Assembly: GCA_015075625.1 (NCBI GenBank)
Contig: JABTTZ010000004.1
Coordinates: 267,111 to 331,110 of the forward strand
Direction of reading: 5' to 3'
DNA: 64,000 nt
DNA from: Anaerolineales bacterium
Lineage (GTDB): Bacteria; Chloroflexota; Anaerolineae; Aggregatilineales; UBA2796
Part shown: piece after piece, positions 16,090-24,964 of the stretch
Layout of the letters: each line of letters starts with the position of its first letter
Position numbering within the stretch: position 1 is the stretch's first letter
The notes under the pieces: model-generated
Told to the model about the DNA's origin: nothing
Databases searched by the model: none
The model's input: only the letters and a program-made list of their open reading frames with translations
Made by a program: the position numbers and the translations under genes

Positions 16090-16962
16090 ATGACTACCGA
16101 CTCTTCTCCACTTATGGTTACCATCAGCGCTCAAGGGGTGAACAAAATCTTCAACCCGGGCGGAACCAACGAGGTGATCGCCCTCGAAAATGTCAACCTC
16201 ACCGTGAAACCGGGCGAATTCGTCTCGCTCATTGGTCCCTCTGGCTGCGGAAAGTCAACCTTGCTGCGCCTGATTGCCGATCTGATCACACCAACCAGTG
16301 GGGAACTGCTGGTGAATGGCAAGACGCCCGACGCCGCCCGCAGAGATCGAGATTACGGGATCGTCTTTCAGAATGCCACGCTCTACGATTGGCGCACTGT
16401 TGCCAAGAATGTTCAGCTTCCTTTAGAGATCATGGGTTACCCGTCGAAAGAACGTGCAGCCCGTGCGCAGACAATGCTTGATCTCGTTGAATTGGGTGGG
16501 TTTGGCAACCATTTCCCCTGGCAACTTTCGGGGGGTATGCAGCAGCGCGTCTCCATTGCGCGGGCGCTGGTCTTTGATCCGGCGATCATGCTCATGGATG
16601 AGCCGTTCGGGGCGCTGGATGAATTCACCCGCGAACGGATGAATCTGGAACTTTTGCGCCTTTGGGAGCAGACGAAAAAGACGATTATCTTCGTGACGCA
16701 CAGCATTCCCGAAGCGGTCTTTCTCTCCACCCGCGTTGTGGTCATGTCCCCCCGTCCGGGGCGGATCACGCAGGTGGTTGATGTGCCGCTGCCCTACCCG
16801 CGCACCTTTGACACCCGCGAAACAGATGCCTTTTTCCAAAAGGTGATCGAAGTCCGCGAATACCTCCGCGAGGCGCACGAGGTCGATGATGAGATTGCCG
16901 CTGCCCAAACTGCAAAGACGACGAAGGCGCTCAAAGGGCGAAACCGCAGCGAGCCACTTTAG
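16090..16962 (+). CDS. ABC transporter ATP-binding protein, nitrate/sulfonate/taurine type
   Basis: 290 aa. Walker A is GPSGCGKST near residue 53. The Q-loop is in GIVFQNATLYDWRTV, the signature is LSGGMQQRVSIARAL, Walker B is IMLMDEPFGALDEFT and the H-loop is IIFVTHSIPEA. The segment PRPGRITQVVDVPLPYPR is typical of the SsuB/TauB/NrtD subfamily, which drives uptake of nitrate, alkanesulfonates, taurine or pyrimidine precursors. No matching permease or binding protein lies in the window, so it must pair with components elsewhere. It lies 15 nt after lysC, so partial co-transcription is possible. ABC type is sure; substrate open. Confidence 0.9.
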   Translation: MTTDSSPLMVTISAQGVNKIFNPGGTNEVIALENVNLTVKPGEFVSLIGPSGCGKSTLLRLIADLITPTSGELLVNGKTPDAARRDRDYGIVFQNATLYDWRTVAKNVQLPLEIMGYPSKERAARAQTMLDLVELGGFGNHFPWQLSGGMQQRVSIARALVFDPAIMLMDEPFGALDEFTRERMNLELLRLWEQTKKTIIFVTHSIPEAVFLSTRVVVMSPRPGRITQVVDVPLPYPRTFDTRETDAFFQKVIEVREYLREAHEVDDEIAAAQTAKTTKALKGRNRSEPL

Positions 16963-17119
16963 CGCAGGGAAGATAGCATCTGTAATCGCATCCTCAAAGT
17001 GGCGATCTGAACGAAATGTAGTTTACCTCAGTAAAAACCCCTCGCCACCTATCCCTTTCTACGCAAAATAACGGTACAATTCGGGTTTGGCTTAGCGTGT
17101 TCGCAGAGGACAAACCCGC

Positions 17120-19456
17120 ATGGAACTCGCCTTTACCTATGTGTTTGTGGGTGGCTTATGTATTGGCATTGTCACCCTGATCATCGCCGGAATCCGCAGC
17201 CGGGGACGACTGAAGGCACTCTTTCCATGGCTGATGGTCGTCCTTGTTTCGGCGCTGCTGGCAAAAATGATCAACATCCTGCCCCCCGATGCCCATTTGG
17301 GGCAGTATGCCAGCTTTTTCCTCGGCGGCTTGACCCAACCCGCCCTTTATGTGGCGCTTGCCAGCGCCCAAATTGCCGCCTTTGCCGCCCTTTCCATCCG
17401 CTATTATGGGCTGCGGGGGGCGCTGGTGCCCGGGATCACCGGCGTGGTCTGGGTCGTCGCTATCTTTGGCGCAGCCCTGCAAACCCCCGGCAAGTTCGTC
17501 CTGATTGGCGCGACGGGGTGGTTGGGAAAAGTATTCACCCCACCCAACCCCTTGGGGTTGGTCGTTCTTGGTGGCTGGCTCATTTTAGGCTTAATCATCC
17601 TCGCCGGGGCGTTTTATACCTTTGCCACCGCCCGCCTACCGGAAATCTCCAACCGAGCGCTCTATTGGCTAACTGTCGCCCCAATGGTCATCATGGGCGA
17701 ACTGCTAGGCATCAGCGGCAGCCAATTCCTCCGCGAAATTGGTTGGTTGGTCAGTTTCATTGGCCTGATCGGGGCGTTTTATGGGGCGCTCTTACACGGC
17801 GTCTTTGACGTTCGGCGGGTGATCCGCGTCAGCATCACAGCGGCGCTGACGACGGGACTTTCGGCGGCGGCTGTTTTTATCACGCTGCTGCTTGCCCAAG
17901 CCCTTGACCCCGCCATTCCCAACCGTCTTTTGGCACTGGTGGGGCTGGCGTTGGCGGCGGCTCTCGCCTATTTGCCTTTGCGCAGCCTGATCAACGGTAT
18001 TATGGATCGGATTTTCGGCGCTTCCCGTGAAGACCCTACCTCGGCGGTGCGCATTTACAGCCAAAATATCGCTGGCGAGGTTGAACTTCCAAAGGTCTCT
18101 GATCAGGCAATTGACATGGTGCGCGGTTCGTTGGGGGCAAGGCGCGGGGGGCTGCTGCTTGCCACCCGTGACGATAACAACACAATCCGCCTTGAGCCGA
18201 TGGAAAGCCCCAACGCTGATATGCCCGAAGTCCGAGGGTGGATCGGCAAAGATAGTCCCCTGTATATGGCATTTTTTGAACGTCGCATCCCGCTGCGGCA
18301 GTATGATCTTGAGTATGGGAGCGATTACGCCACCATGCCGCCCGAACTGCTCTCCTTTTTTAAGCAGCTTCGGATGAGCGCCTTTGCGCCCATTGTTGGG
18401 CAGGGGCAGGTGATTGGTATTCTGGCGGCGGGCGGCAAGACGAACGATGACTCGTATTCCCCGCAAGACCTCGAACTCTTGGCGACGATTGCCGCCCAAA
18501 CGGGGGCGGCGCTGCGCAACGCCCGCTTGGTGAACGATCTCCGCAAGGCGCGTGACGAGACGCAGGAACTGAATATCGACATCATCCGCACGAAAGAACG
18601 CCTCGAGCAGTTGGACAAGGTGAAGACGGACTTCATCACCATTGCCAGCCACGAACTGCGCACACCATTGGCGCAGATGCGCGGATACACCGATATTTTA
18701 GAGGCGCTCAATGAGCAGCGTCATCTTGACCCCGACCAAACCGCCGGTCTGACGAACAACCTTCGCAAGGCGACAGATCGCCTTGAGCAGTTGATCGCCG
18801 ATATGCTCGATGTGAGTCAGCTTGGCTTAGAGGCGATGGATTTGCGCTTTTCGCCAACCACAGTGGATAACGTCATGCGTCTTGCTATTGAGCCGCTGGC
18901 AGATTCGGTGAACCAACGGAAACTCCAACTGACGGCAAAGGGGCTGAAGGCGCTTCCGCCCATTCAGGCAGATATGCAGCGGTTGGTGCAGGCGTTCCGC
19001 AATATTGTGCTGAACGCGATCAAATACACGCCCGATGGGGGACGAATCGATATTACGGCAAAGACGCAAACAAACGAACGAAATAACGAGGAAGAAATCG
19101 TCATTGCCATCCGCGATACAGGGATTGGCATTGAACCGAAGTTCCAAGACCTGATCTTTGAGAAGTTTTTCCGCATTGCCGATCCGGGCTTACATTCTAC
19201 GGGGACAACAAAATTCATGGGCGCTGGTCCGGGCTTGGGCTTGACCATTGCACGGGGGATGATTGAAGGTCACGGTGGGAAAATCTGGGTGGAAAGCCCC
19301 GGACACGATCCTGAAAAATACCCTGGCACCACCTTCTACATTATGCTCCCCGTCAACCCGCCGGAAAATGCTAAACGGGTGAAAGGCTTAGAGGGTGGCG
19401 GGGTGCGTCCCACCTCCCCCATGAAGCCGGGAATGATGCCCGTTGGGAAACGCTAG
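17120..19456 (+). CDS. Membrane-bound sensor histidine kinase with GAF domain
   Basis: 778 aa. Residues 1-290 contain about eight or nine hydrophobic segments. Residues about 310-480 form a GAF-like domain (MVRGSLGARRGGLLLATRD, FAPIVGQGQVIGILAAGGK, LATIAAQTGAALRNARL). A short coiled coil (about 480-500) leads to HisKA with the phospho-acceptor in DFITIASHELRTPLAQMRGY near residue 511. The HATPase has N-box NAIKYTPDGG, G1 DTGIGI and G2 GAGPGLGLTIA. The multi-TM front resembles the 7TM/9TM sensor type. No response regulator is adjacent; instead a TetR gene overlaps its last 14 nt, so the cognate regulator is probably elsewhere. Confidence 0.9.
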   Translation: MELAFTYVFVGGLCIGIVTLIIAGIRSRGRLKALFPWLMVVLVSALLAKMINILPPDAHLGQYASFFLGGLTQPALYVALASAQIAAFAALSIRYYGLRGALVPGITGVVWVVAIFGAALQTPGKFVLIGATGWLGKVFTPPNPLGLVVLGGWLILGLIILAGAFYTFATARLPEISNRALYWLTVAPMVIMGELLGISGSQFLREIGWLVSFIGLIGAFYGALLHGVFDVRRVIRVSITAALTTGLSAAAVFITLLLAQALDPAIPNRLLALVGLALAAALAYLPLRSLINGIMDRIFGASREDPTSAVRIYSQNIAGEVELPKVSDQAIDMVRGSLGARRGGLLLATRDDNNTIRLEPMESPNADMPEVRGWIGKDSPLYMAFFERRIPLRQYDLEYGSDYATMPPELLSFFKQLRMSAFAPIVGQGQVIGILAAGGKTNDDSYSPQDLELLATIAAQTGAALRNARLVNDLRKARDETQELNIDIIRTKERLEQLDKVKTDFITIASHELRTPLAQMRGYTDILEALNEQRHLDPDQTAGLTNNLRKATDRLEQLIADMLDVSQLGLEAMDLRFSPTTVDNVMRLAIEPLADSVNQRKLQLTAKGLKALPPIQADMQRLVQAFRNIVLNAIKYTPDGGRIDITAKTQTNERNNEEEIVIAIRDTGIGIEPKFQDLIFEKFFRIADPGLHSTGTTKFMGAGPGLGLTIARGMIEGHGGKIWVESPGHDPEKYPGTTFYIMLPVNPPENAKRVKGLEGGGVRPTSPMKPGMMPVGKR

Positions 19457-20066
19457 GCGAACGCCCAAACAAGCCCGCAGCCAACAGCGCGTCGATCACC
19501 TCTTGACAACGGCGGCAGCAGTCTTTGGCGAGGTGGGCTTGGCAGAGGCAACCACCAACCAGATCGCAGCGCGGGCGGGGATGTCCATTGGCTCGCTCTA
19601 TCAGTTTTTCCCTAACAAGGAAGCGATCTGGGCAGCGTTGATTGAACGTTATGCCTTCCAACTTCGCGGATTGTTAAGCGCTGAGGGTATGGCGGATCGC
19701 CCCTTTCGAGAGGTAATTCAAACCATCATCACCCGTCTGCTTGCGTTTGATACCGAACATGCCGGATTCAAAGCCCTGTTCATCACTGGTCCTACGGCAG
19801 AGCAGATCAACGCCGAAATTGTCAACCAAATCTGTGATCTGTTTCGGACGCGGTTTCCGGCTCTCTCGGAAGAAATTGCACTTCCAACCGCACTGGTCGC
19901 CGTTTCCTTAGTGCGCGGGATGCTGACCTTAAGGAGTGACCCACACCCCGCCGCGCCACCACTACCCTCTCTTGTGGGGGAGATTACAGCGGCGCTTTTG
20001 GGCTATTTGCGAACAGTGCTGCTGCGGCATGGGGTAACGATTCCGGCGGATATTGAGGCAGTCTAA
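19443..20066 (+). CDS. TetR/AcrR-family transcriptional regulator
   Basis: 207 aa, TTG start overlapping the histidine kinase gene by 14 nt, so expression is probably translationally coupled. The N-terminal HTH is typical (LLTTAAAVFGEVGLAEATT, then IAARAGMSIGSLYQFFPNKE near residue 50). The ligand-binding half is helical with a short Pro-rich break (PHPAAPPLPS). TetR proteins usually repress neighbouring efflux or metabolic genes; here the only close partner is the sensor kinase. The target and ligand are unknown. Confidence 0.88.
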   Translation: MGNARRTPKQARSQQRVDHLLTTAAAVFGEVGLAEATTNQIAARAGMSIGSLYQFFPNKEAIWAALIERYAFQLRGLLSAEGMADRPFREVIQTIITRLLAFDTEHAGFKALFITGPTAEQINAEIVNQICDLFRTRFPALSEEIALPTALVAVSLVRGMLTLRSDPHPAAPPLPSLVGEITAALLGYLRTVLLRHGVTIPADIEAV

Positions 20067-20101
20067 ACCTCTGACGATGAGAACGCGACTGTGGTATGAG
20101 G

Positions 20102-20893
20102 TTAACTGTTTTCCCACTCCGTCCCACAAACTGCACAAAACCAATAGCCACCCTCATCGGTGACCCATTCTAAAACCCCTTTGTGGCAGCCCGGACAGCG
20201 CTCTAGTGGCAAGTCTGCTTCTCGCCAGAGCCGCTCACAGCGTGGGCAATGGCTGAGCGTTTCCCCGCCCAATTCTTCGGAAAGCATCCAACAATGGCAG
20301 GTGGGGCAGCGGCTCATTGTGTGGGCAAAGGCATCGCCCCACCCTACCCCACACCCGCCGCATAGCCAGAGATCATCATCCTCGTGGTAAGTCACCGATG
20401 CGCCGCATTTAGGGCATCCCAAACGGCGGCTGGCATGCTCATGCGCCCATCCCAAATAGACCTTAATGTCGTATAGTTTTTGCTTTGCCCGTCGCGTCCC
20501 TAATTTTGCTCGCAACCACTCCAACGGGTCTTTCTTACCTTTGCTGTTGTTGCAGCCACCTTCACCATGACATAAAGGGAGGATGTTTTCTGCCGTTGTG
20601 CCGGGGCAGTTCGCATCCGTCAGAGGAATCCAGTGATCTTGGGCCAATGTATGCCATAACCCGCGTGGGCGCTCACAAACGGCACAGCGGTGATCCCAAT
20701 AGGTTAGGGCGCGTTCCCAGTCGGCGTTCGTTAGCGTGTTGGGAAGGCGGCGCTTGCGGATAAGGTAAGGGCGCTCCGCTGCTGTTGGGTGTTGAGGCAG
20801 CGCCGTTTCATGATGCCCAACGCGCAAAAATACCCCTCGCATCCAATTGCTAAAAGCACGTAATGGACGCTGGTCGTTTGTCTGTGTATCCAT
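20102..20893 (-). CDS. HNH endonuclease-like protein with multiple zinc ribbons
   Basis: 263 aa. An HNH-type core lies near residues 65-130: CAVCERPRGLWHTLAQDHWI, then ILPLCHGEGGCNNSKGKK. It has the first Cys pair, the DH pair, an Asn, and the closing Cys/Asn of HNH nucleases. The C-terminal half contains several CxxC knuckles (CPKCGA, CGGCGVGW, CPTCHC, CPRCERLW, CPGCHK, CAVCGTEW), which make two or three zinc ribbons. HNH proteins nick or cut DNA in defence and mobile elements; the zinc ribbons may bind nucleic acid or another protein. It stands alone between convergent and divergent neighbours, and no defence partner is adjacent. Confidence 0.7.
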   Translation of the reverse strand: MDTQTNDQRPLRAFSNWMRGVFLRVGHHETALPQHPTAAERPYLIRKRRLPNTLTNADWERALTYWDHRCAVCERPRGLWHTLAQDHWIPLTDANCPGTTAENILPLCHGEGGCNNSKGKKDPLEWLRAKLGTRRAKQKLYDIKVYLGWAHEHASRRLGCPKCGASVTYHEDDDLWLCGGCGVGWGDAFAHTMSRCPTCHCWMLSEELGGETLSHCPRCERLWREADLPLERCPGCHKGVLEWVTDEGGYWFCAVCGTEWENS

Positions 20894-20999
20894 ACTAAGA
20901 TATCAATGGGGCTACGATAACGAAAATCTAACCTAATGTAAATTATACGCCCTTTTGTGCGAATGCGAACGAATTTGTCAAAAATATCTTGTTAGGACT

Positions 21000-21117
21000 T
21001 ACGCAGTTGAACGTGTTTGCCCTGTATTCATCCAAAGCGGAAATTTGAGGGGGACCCCTCAAAAAATGGATTCCCCCTTCTCCCAGTGGGAGAAGGGGGT
21101 TAGGGGGATGAGGGTTG
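21000..21117 (+). repeat. Dispersed intergenic element with CCCCCTTCTCCC palindrome, copy 2
   Basis: It begins tacgcagttgaacgtgtttg and continues through cctgtattcatcc and ttgagggggacccctc to the palindrome ttctcccagtgggagaaggg. It matches the reverse complement of 44941-45069 along most of its length. It occupies the 350-bp gap between the HNH gene and the cupin gene. The rest of that gap holds only possible -10 boxes (TATAAT at 21176-21181 on plus, and one on minus near 20941) without convincing -35 boxes. Confidence 0.65.
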
Positions 21118-21245
21118 CGGCGCTCTAGTGGAGTTGGGACCATTGGTTAAATACCAAAACCATTTTTCAAGCGGTTATAATAAATACTCAAGACATTCGA
21201 TCTCAGCACAACGAATACAAGCATAAGGGAAAGGGATCATTGCGC

Positions 21246-21770
21246 ATGACTGTAACTCCTAAGAAAGCGCCTCAGACCGTCCGTCAGGATGGTACGCGGG
21301 TTGCCACTTTGATTGACGGCGTAAAGATTCACTCTCAAGTGACACAACAAGACGAACGCGGCACATTGACAGAACTCTACAGCCCGTATTGGAGATTTGA
21401 TTCGATCCCGCTGGTATTTCTCTACACAGTCACCGTCCGTCCCGGCAAGGCAAAGGGATGGGCAGTCCATCATGATCAAGTGGATCGCTACTTTTTTTGG
21501 GGAGGGACGGCAAAACTCGTTTTGTTTGATGACCGCCCCGAATCGCCTACCTACAAGTTGATCAACGAACTCTATTTCAGCGAGTTCAACCGCAGCCTTG
21601 TCCTTGTGCCGCCGCACATTTATCATGCCGTGCAAAACGTAGGAACAACAGATGTTGTCATGATCAACTTACCAAGCGAACCCTACCATCATGACGATCC
21701 TGATAAATACACCCTCCCCTTAGAAAACGATTTGATCCCTTACACCTTCAAGCCGGAGAGCGGGCATTGA
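21246..21770 (+). CDS. RmlC-like cupin (dTDP-sugar epimerase-like)
   Basis: About 174 aa. The ATG at 21246 has AAAGGGA at proper distance; the TTG at 21240 would be too close. The jelly-roll pattern resembles dTDP-4-dehydrorhamnose 3,5-epimerase: DERGTLTELYSPYW, VTVRPGKAKGWAVHHDQVDR, AKLVLFDDR, LVLVPPHIYHAVQNVG, then NLPSEPYHHDDPDKY. In RmlC the catalytic His/Asp pair and the HxH loop lie in equivalent places (WAVHHDQVDR). No other dTDP-rhamnose gene is nearby. It overlaps the next gene, a glycosyltransferase, by 4 nt, so the pair probably make or attach one sugar of a surface glycan. Confidence 0.75.
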   Translation: MTVTPKKAPQTVRQDGTRVATLIDGVKIHSQVTQQDERGTLTELYSPYWRFDSIPLVFLYTVTVRPGKAKGWAVHHDQVDRYFFWGGTAKLVLFDDRPESPTYKLINELYFSEFNRSLVLVPPHIYHAVQNVGTTDVVMINLPSEPYHHDDPDKYTLPLENDLIPYTFKPESGH

Positions 21771-22774
21771 GCGCTGGAACTCAAGGAAAACCCCCTCGCG
21801 TCAGCGTGATTGTTGCCGCTTACAATTGGTCGAGCGTTTTGCGTTTGGCGTTGCGCACTGTCCTTTGGCAGACATTTACTGATTTCGAGGCACTCGTCAT
21901 TGGCGATCACTGCACGGATGATAGCGAGGCGGTGGTTGCCTCGTTCAACGATCCACGTCTGATTTGGCATAACCTTCCTGAAAATATAGGCAACCAAGCG
22001 GGCGGAAACCAAGTCGGACTGTTCATGGCGCGGGGGGAATACACCGCCTACATGCATCAAGATGATTTGTGGACGCCGAAGCACTTAGAGGTTTTGGTTG
22101 CCGCATTGGAGACGACTCCTGCTCACCTTGCCTATACCTATTGCCTTCAAGTTAGCCCTGCGGAGGATAACCCTGAGGATAGGATTCGGCGCGTTTTGGG
22201 GATGCCAAACACGGGGCGTCTGACAAAAACAAACCGTTCGATCATGATTCCGACGATTATGCACCGCACCGAACGAGGACGGACGATTGGGGGATGGGGC
22301 AATTGGCGGGCGACACCAAAGCGCGTCACCTTCGATTTTATAGAGCGCGTCATGGGGGAGGAGGAATCTCACCTACCCGTGCCAGAGATCACGGTAATCA
22401 AGTTCAACTCTGCGGAGCGGCGTAATTCGTACATCGAAAAACCGAGCCACGAGCAAGCTGATTTTCTTGCCCGTCTTGAGAACCAACCGGATTTTTGGTA
22501 TCGGGAATTGATCCTCGCTGTTGATGCCCATGTTCGGGATCGGCTGCCGATTCGGGCGCTGCCTCCCCGTCCAGAGAATGCTCCACCCGGATGGGGAATC
22601 GCCTACATGCGTTACCTGCGTGGGCTAGAGCCAGCGCCGCCTTATGTCCCCCCGGCAAAGCCGCGCCGTGTGCGGAGGGTGGCGCGGCGGATTCGCAAGC
22701 TGATTCCCAACGCTATTCGGAGTCGGGTGGCGGCAGGGCTTACCCGCGTAGGGAGATTTTTTGCTGAGACGTGA
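21767..22774 (+). CDS. Glycosyltransferase family 2
   Basis: 335 aa, TTG start overlapping the previous stop (ATTGA). The GT-A fold opens with VSVIVAAYNWSSVLRLAL and continues with FEALVIGDHCTDDSEAVV, NIGNQAGGNQVGLFMARGEY and the metal-binding MHQDDLW near residue 100. The C-terminal 130 residues lack a membrane segment. They end in a strongly basic tail (KPRRVRRVARRIRKLIP) that may bind the membrane surface. The donor and acceptor sugars are unknown. It is coupled to the RmlC-like cupin, suggesting that a modified deoxysugar is transferred. Confidence 0.85.
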   Translation: MSAGTQGKPPRVSVIVAAYNWSSVLRLALRTVLWQTFTDFEALVIGDHCTDDSEAVVASFNDPRLIWHNLPENIGNQAGGNQVGLFMARGEYTAYMHQDDLWTPKHLEVLVAALETTPAHLAYTYCLQVSPAEDNPEDRIRRVLGMPNTGRLTKTNRSIMIPTIMHRTERGRTIGGWGNWRATPKRVTFDFIERVMGEEESHLPVPEITVIKFNSAERRNSYIEKPSHEQADFLARLENQPDFWYRELILAVDAHVRDRLPIRALPPRPENAPPGWGIAYMRYLRGLEPAPPYVPPAKPRRVRRVARRIRKLIPNAIRSRVAAGLTRVGRFFAET

Positions 22775-22807
22775 AACCAATTGATGAAGGCTTGCCTAAA
22801 ATCGATG

Positions 22808-22849
22808 AACGCTCCACCCCTACGAACCTTAGACTAGGGGTGGAGTGTT
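22808..22849 (+). terminator. Long hairpin after the glycosyltransferase
   Basis: AACGCTCCACCCCTA (22808-22822) pairs with TAGGGGTGGAGTGTT (22835-22849), 15 base pairs with one G-T, around a 12-nt loop. Lies 34 nt after the glycosyltransferase stop, between converging genes, and may stop transcription from both sides. Confidence 0.6.
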
Positions 22850-22967
22850 ATAGACCACCAACAAAAGCCATGCCCGTTTGTCTTCCCCTTCTTGTGCGTG
22901 GGCACCAACCTCAACAGCTATCTCAACTGGACTTCCCCGGCGTGGTATATGCTGGCTCAGGGGCAGG

Positions 22968-23948
22968 TCACAGCGACGCCCAAAACGTCTCCAGCGCGGC
23001 AACAGTCTCCGGTAGTTTTTCCCAATGGGGTAAGCCTCGTGTCGGGACGATGCGTACAGCCCGCCAATTGGGGCAGCGTTCCAATGTCGTGGGGAGCATG
23101 GCAAAGCCGATATTGGGGTCTACATCATAGAGAGTCAAGACAGGCAAGGTCAATGCCTCATAGATGGTTTCCCGAATATTGGGTGTGAAAAGCTGTCCGC
23201 TGATGAAATGTAATGGGGCGTGACGTGCGCCTGGACGGTGTCCACTGGCAAGCGCATAGCGAATAAGCCCCTCGTCTGCCGCCCCTTCAAAGGACTGCCC
23301 TAAAAAATAGCGGATGCTGCGCTCTGAGACGAGCAGATCGTAGAGCGCCTGTCCCCACACGGGAAACGACAGCACCCGATGAAGGGTATTGCCAAACGGC
23401 ACACTGTTTTGGCTTGCCCCGCCGCGCCCTGAAAATCCCGTTGGGGAGATCAGCCCTAGCGAATGAACCCGCGCCGGGTTGATCTGCGCCGCCCGTGCGA
23501 CGAACTCTGCCCCCAACGAAAGGGCGATCAGATCGGCGGGTTGTTTTTCACGGAGTTGTGTTTGCAAGAAAAGGGCGATCACATGGGTATAGAGATCGGG
23601 TGTGTAGGGGCGATCTGCCCGATCACTAAACCCGAAACCGGGCAGATCAAGGGCATAGATCGGGCGTTTACCCCGATAGTAATCAAAGAGCGGGCGCATT
23701 TCGTAGGCAGAGGCAGCCGTATTGATGCTGTGGATCAGGATGAGCGGGCGCCCCACACCCGCCCGCGAGACATAATAGCTTTGCATACCAGCGCCCGGAA
23801 CAGCAAAGGTTCGCCGTTCGCCATCCAACGCAGGCGGGAGATCATGGTTATGATTAATCGCCAGAGCGCTGTAGGCGATCCCGCTGAGCAGCCCCACGAT
23901 CCCACCACCCAGGACGACTTTTAGAGCGGTTTTGGAAAAGCGCGACAT
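22968..23948 (-). CDS. Membrane-anchored alpha/beta hydrolase
   Basis: 326 aa. One N-terminal hydrophobic segment (residues 8-29, ALKVVLGGGIVGLLSGIAYS) is probably an anchor. The fold marks are LILIHSINT (oxyanion region), YALDLPGFGFSDR, the nucleophile elbow ALSLGAEF and a late GLPHWEKLPE supplying the catalytic His near residue 308. This resembles the esterase/haloalkane-type hydrolases in which the elbow is Ser within SLG. The substrate cannot be read. Its start lies 5 nt after the holA stop, so the two are probably one transcript starting in the leader element at 24965-25129. Confidence 0.82.
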   Translation of the reverse strand: MSRFSKTALKVVLGGGIVGLLSGIAYSALAINHNHDLPPALDGERRTFAVPGAGMQSYYVSRAGVGRPLILIHSINTAASAYEMRPLFDYYRGKRPIYALDLPGFGFSDRADRPYTPDLYTHVIALFLQTQLREKQPADLIALSLGAEFVARAAQINPARVHSLGLISPTGFSGRGGASQNSVPFGNTLHRVLSFPVWGQALYDLLVSERSIRYFLGQSFEGAADEGLIRYALASGHRPGARHAPLHFISGQLFTPNIRETIYEALTLPVLTLYDVDPNIGFAMLPTTLERCPNWRAVRIVPTRGLPHWEKLPETVAALETFWASL

Positions 23949-23953
23949 CTGGA

Positions 23954-24964
23954 TTAGCCTGTTAGTCCAGCCACAAAGAGATCAAGCGCCAAACGCCCTT
24001 CCACCCGTCCGGTTTTGATTGCGTAGTCGGTATCCAACAAATTGCGGTAAATCCCTTCCAATTGGGGCAGTTCAAAGCGACGTGCTTGCTCTCGAAAGGA
24101 CTGTGCGATTTTCGGATATTTTGCTTCAGGAAGGTCGCTCACATTCCCCCCTGTGTCGATTTTTTCCCGAACTTGAATCAAGATGCGAAACTGCCGAATG
24201 ATCATCCCAAAGAGTTGGAGTGGTTCTTGTTTCGGGTCGCTCAAAATACGCTCAATCAACGCAGTGGCGCGTTGCCCATCGCCGCGCCCAATGGCATCGA
24301 CAATGCTGAAGATGTTCGCCTCAGCCACATAGACGGTCAGCGCCGCCACGTCCTTTTCGGTAATCAGCCGTCCCCGCGCATAATCAATCAGCTTGGCACA
24401 TTCGCTCTCGACGGCGTAAAGGGAGAGGTGTTCCACCCCAACAAAGGCGCTCCCTAATGCCAATGCCGCCTTTGGCTCAATGTTCCCACCTTCTGCCTCA
24501 ATCCGTTTGGAGATCCAACGGGGGAGGTCTGCCAGAGCAGGGATGGGAAATGTTTTTGCCAAACCGCGCAAAGTAGGCTGATTTGCCAATTTAAGGAGGG
24601 GATGTGTGTCGTCTAGTGCTTTTGTTTCAAGAAAGACCAAGCGTGCAGTTTCGGGGAGTGCTTGCACACCCCTCACCATCGCTTCGTAATCTGCCTTCGC
24701 CGCCTTGCTGGAGGAACGCCTGCTGCTGGCGCCGCTGTATAAACCTTCGAGGATTACCAAGCGGCGCTCAGCGAGGAACGGCATTACCCGTGCCGCCGCT
24801 ACCGCCGCCCCAAAGGATGATGTTTTGCCGTCCAGAAAGGCAGTGTTCAGCATCCCGGGATCATTCATTTTCTCCCGCATGGCGCGAACTTCCCGCCGGA
24901 GGGTGAATTCATCCTCGCCATGCAGCACATAGAACAGGGGCGGGGCAGTGTTTTTTGCGGTCAT
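23954..24964 (-). CDS. holA: DNA polymerase III delta subunit
   Basis: About 336 aa from the ATG at 24964, preferred because GAGGG lies eight bases upstream; a GTG at 24979 lies inside that element. The start (PLFYVLHGEDEFTLRREVRA), RVMPFLAERRLVILEG, and the C-terminal PLQLFGMIIRQFRILIQVRE and LDTDYAIKTGRVEGRLALDL follow the HolA pattern. The delta subunit opens the beta clamp as part of the clamp loader. The N-terminal AAA-like domain lacks a P-loop, as usual for delta. Its ribosome site and promoter come from the repeated leader element just upstream. Confidence 0.88.
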   Translation of the reverse strand: MTAKNTAPPLFYVLHGEDEFTLRREVRAMREKMNDPGMLNTAFLDGKTSSFGAAVAAARVMPFLAERRLVILEGLYSGASSRRSSSKAAKADYEAMVRGVQALPETARLVFLETKALDDTHPLLKLANQPTLRGLAKTFPIPALADLPRWISKRIEAEGGNIEPKAALALGSAFVGVEHLSLYAVESECAKLIDYARGRLITEKDVAALTVYVAEANIFSIVDAIGRGDGQRATALIERILSDPKQEPLQLFGMIIRQFRILIQVREKIDTGGNVSDLPEAKYPKIAQSFREQARRFELPQLEGIYRNLLDTDYAIKTGRVEGRLALDLFVAGLTG

